Shown: positions 62,020 to 64,000 of the stretch, in pieces | Layout of the letters: every line of letters begins with the position of its first letter | Position numbering within the stretch: position 1 is the first letter of the stretch | Assembly (NCBI GenBank): GCA_022483045.1 | Contig: JAKVOA010000001.1 | Span: 1,201,750 to 1,265,749 of the forward strand | DNA: 64,000 nucleotides | Origin: Oscillospiraceae bacterium | GTDB lineage: Bacteria > Bacillota > Clostridia > Oscillospirales > Acutalibacteraceae | Reading direction: 5' to 3' | The notes under the pieces: generated by a model | What the model saw: only the letters and a program-made list of their open reading frames with translations | The model's database searches: none | What the model was told of the DNA's origin: nothing | Translations under genes and position numbers: made by a program

Positions 62020-62048
62020 ATTATATACGATTTTCTGAAAAAACTCAA
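62020..62048 (-). promoter_or_regulatory. Predicted sigma-A promoter of ffs
   Basis: On the minus strand TTGAGT (62043-62048) and TATAAT (62020-62025) are 17 nt apart. The transcript would start at about 62013, about 30 nt before the paired 5' arm of the SRP RNA, so a short leader may be removed. Confidence 0.75.
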
Positions 62049-62099
62049 GCTTTTTCAGAATTTTCCTGTGGCCTTGTATGCAGCAGGCAGGCTTTGTGC

Positions 62100-62127
62100 T
62101 ATACTAGAAAAAGCGGTTACCGCTTTT
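62100..62127 (+). promoter_or_regulatory. -10 box and palindrome before the M20 dipeptidase
   Basis: An extended -10 box, TGC-TATACT (62100-62105), is followed at once by AAAAAGCGG-TTA-CCGCTTTTT (62107-62127), which covers the start of transcription. It may be an operator, or a terminator-like hairpin at the very 5' end of the mRNA. Confidence 0.5.
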
Positions 62128-62175
62128 TGCGGCCATTCCGTTTTTCTATATTCTCATTAAAAAAGGAGCCTTTTT

Positions 62176-63549
62176 ATGCTGTTTGGTGAACACATTCTTC
62201 CGTACAAAAAGCAAATCCTGCGGGATTTAAAAGAATTAGTCAGAATTCCCTCCGTTGTCAGCAGCCCATTGCCCGGGAAACCTTTTGGTGAAGAGAGTGC
62301 CCGTGCTCTGCAGACCATCTTAAAAATGGCCGGCAGCCTGGGACTCGAAACCAAAAACGTCGGCAACTACGCCGGCCATGCGGTTTACGGCCAGGGCAGC
62401 GACTTTGCCGATGTGCTGTGCCATGTTGATGTCGTACCCGCCGGCGATGGCTGGGAAACCGAGCCGTTTGACACCACCGAAAAGGACGGCCAGCTTTACG
62501 GCCGCGGCACCGCCGATGATAAAGGTGCCGCTGTGGTCGCGCTGTACTGTCTGAAAGCCCTGCAGGACGCCGGGGTAAAGACCAAGCGCCGCATTCGCGT
62601 GATTTTCGGTGCCGGTGAAGAAGTCGCAAGCAACGACATCGCCACCTATTATGCTTCCGAGCACCTGCCGGTCTTTGGCTTTACGCCCGACAGCGATTAC
62701 GGTATCTGCAACCGTGAAAAGGGTATTTTGCGGCTCGACTTTTCCGGTGGTGATGACTCCACAGCCGTGCGCCTGTTTACAGCAGGCGATGTAGTGAACG
62801 CCGTGCCAGCCAAAGCAGAGACGGTTGTTGTCTGCTCGGAAGAGCAGGCCAACGCATTCTTGGAAATGACCGAAGATGCCGACAATTTCCGCTGCACCAG
62901 AACCCCCGATGGCGTCTGCATTGACTCTGAGGGAGTTGCTTCTCATGCCATGCAGCCGCAGGAGGGCGTAAATGCCGCCGAAAAGCTGATTTTGCTGCTT
63001 GCCGATGTGCTGAATAAAGAAGAGCTCGGCAGTCTTTTATGCTTCTTAGATGAAAAAGTAAAGAATGAATACAACGGTGCCACTGCCGGCATTCAGCAGA
63101 GCGATGAGCCCTCTGGTCCGCTGACCTTAAACCTCGGTTTGGTGCGTATCGGCGAGGGCACCCCCTCTGCCGGCATTGATATCCGCTACCCGGTGACGGC
63201 CAGCGGAGACGATATTTTTGCACAGATGCAGCGTATCAGTGCGCCATACGGCCTTACCTGCGTACGCACCTGCGAAAATGTACCGCTCTACTTGCCGGAA
63301 GACAGCGAGCTGATTCGCCTTTTAAAGGGCTCTTATGCCGCTGTCATGGGTGAAGAGCCCACCGTATATGCAACCGGCGGCGGCACCTATGCCCGTGAGC
63401 TTGAGGGCCGCGGCGTTGCTTTCGGTCCCTTTTTCCCGGATGAGCCGGATCGCCGCCTGCACAACACAAATGAAAGCATTGACCTTGCCCGTTTTGAGCA
63501 GCATGCGCAAATCTGCATGCAGGCTATGTATGATATGGCTGTAAAATAA
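62176..63549 (+). CDS. M20 family dipeptidase (PepV/Sapep type)
   Basis: This zinc or manganese aminopeptidase cuts dipeptides in the cytoplasm. The 457-residue protein has the metal-site patterns VLCHVDVVPAGDGW, LYGRGTADDKGA and GAGEEVASNDI, and a late YATGGGTYARE, which match the Sapep/PepV group. AAAGGAGC precedes the ATG. A flavodoxin gene follows in the same direction after 87 nt. Confidence 0.92.
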   Translation: MLFGEHILPYKKQILRDLKELVRIPSVVSSPLPGKPFGEESARALQTILKMAGSLGLETKNVGNYAGHAVYGQGSDFADVLCHVDVVPAGDGWETEPFDTTEKDGQLYGRGTADDKGAAVVALYCLKALQDAGVKTKRRIRVIFGAGEEVASNDIATYYASEHLPVFGFTPDSDYGICNREKGILRLDFSGGDDSTAVRLFTAGDVVNAVPAKAETVVVCSEEQANAFLEMTEDADNFRCTRTPDGVCIDSEGVASHAMQPQEGVNAAEKLILLLADVLNKEELGSLLCFLDEKVKNEYNGATAGIQQSDEPSGPLTLNLGLVRIGEGTPSAGIDIRYPVTASGDDIFAQMQRISAPYGLTCVRTCENVPLYLPEDSELIRLLKGSYAAVMGEEPTVYATGGGTYARELEGRGVAFGPFFPDEPDRRLHNTNESIDLARFEQHAQICMQAMYDMAVK

Positions 63550-63636
63550 AGAATACGAAAATTAGAAATAACTGCAAAGTGACTGCCCAGAATCTGTGAC
63601 GCCGGGCAGCCGCTCTTTAGAGAGGAAGGAAAAGCT

Positions 63637-64000
63637 GTGAATCTCGCAATTCGGTACTATACAAAAACAGGAAATACAAAAAAATTGGCCGAAGCCGCCG
63701 CGGAAACCCTCGGCGTGCCCGCACTGCCCGTCTCTGTGCCGCTGAAAGAGCCAGCCGACATTTTGTTTTTGGGCAGCTCGGTCTACGCTGGTTACGTAGA
63801 CCAGGCAGTGGAGCAGTTTATCGCTTCTTTAGACAAGTCTCAGGTAAAGAAAGTGGTGAATTTCAGCACGGCCGCTGTGCTCTCTTCCACCTACGGCAGC
63901 ATGAAAAAGCTGCTCACCGCAAAGGGAATCCCGCTGGACAGCCGCGAATTTCACTGCCGCGGAAAGTTCTTCTTTCTGCACCGCAGCCACCCAAACCAGG
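63637..64000 (+). CDS. Flavodoxin family protein, N-terminal part (cut by window edge)
   Basis: The 121 visible codons start at GTG with AGGAAGGA upstream and read MNLAIRYYTKTGNTKKLAEA, which is the phosphate-binding loop of flavodoxin-like folds (T-x-T-G-N-T). The segment ILFLGSSVYAGYVDQAVEQF follows the FMN-domain plan. It may carry electrons or be a flavodoxin-type quinone reductase. The C-terminal end lies outside the window. Confidence 0.8.
   Translation, partial: MNLAIRYYTKTGNTKKLAEAAAETLGVPALPVSVPLKEPADILFLGSSVYAGYVDQAVEQFIASLDKSQVKKVVNFSTAAVLSSTYGSMKKLLTAKGIPLDSREFHCRGKFFFLHRSHPNQ

Overview
This window looks like chromosome from an anaerobic, spore-forming, sugar-fermenting member of the Clostridia, most likely an Oscillospirales/Ruminococcaceae-type bacterium of moderate GC content. 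The evidence is a complete spoIIIAA-AH operon, Firmicutes-style promoters and Shine-Dalgarno sites, type III glutamine synthetase, L-lactate dehydrogenase, phosphoketolase, and several sugar ABC transporters with glycoside hydrolases. The genus cannot be fixed from the sequence. No tRNA, rRNA, CRISPR array, prophage or insertion sequence was seen.

Layout. Positions 1-6.5 kb (minus strand) hold the spoIIIA operon followed by nusB, a TsaD-like paralogue and the start of xseA. 6.7-8.1 kb holds a Dabb-family protein and ldh. 8.3-20.2 kb is a nitrogen-assimilation island: an ammonium transporter fused to a PII domain, glnN, a five-gene split glutamate synthase operon reading divergently from glnN, a glutamine-synthetase-like gene, and an ANTAR-type antitermination regulator. 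20.3-28.8 kb holds a gamma-carbonic-anhydrase-like gene, an operon of unknown gene/sodium symporter/GH31 with its LacI regulator, an EamA transporter and an AraC regulator. 29.1-41.5 kb holds two paralogous CUT1 sugar systems: GH36 alpha-galactosidase plus ABC, and LacI plus ABC plus GH13 oligo-1,6-glucosidase. 41.9-49.3 kb is an amine or amino-acid oxidation operon (Hcn/opine-oxidase-like subunits, an ornithine-cyclodeaminase-family protein, a free-standing PII protein and an APC permease) with a convergent LuxR regulator. 49.8-57.1 kb holds phosphoketolase, a DUF5067-like lipoprotein and a third CUT1 ABC system. 57.8-62.0 kb (minus strand) is the housekeeping block ffs-dnaX-ybaB-recR-smpB-ssrA. 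The window ends with an M20 dipeptidase and a partial flavodoxin.

How the genes fit together. Ammonium enters by Amt and is assimilated by GlnN plus the split glutamate synthase; a glutamine-synthetase homologue that has lost two metal-ligand residues sits next to an ANTAR protein with a non-phosphorylatable receiver. Consensus promoters followed within about 5-30 nt by an intrinsic terminator lie in front of glnN, the glutamate synthase operon, the oxidation operon and its LuxR regulator. I infer that a shared antitermination circuit may gate these nitrogen genes. This regulon is the most interesting system in the window. The sugar operons are separately controlled: three near-identical LacI operators surround one regulator gene and its target operon, and palindromes sit on the promoters of two other operons. 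None of the three ABC systems has its own ATPase gene here.
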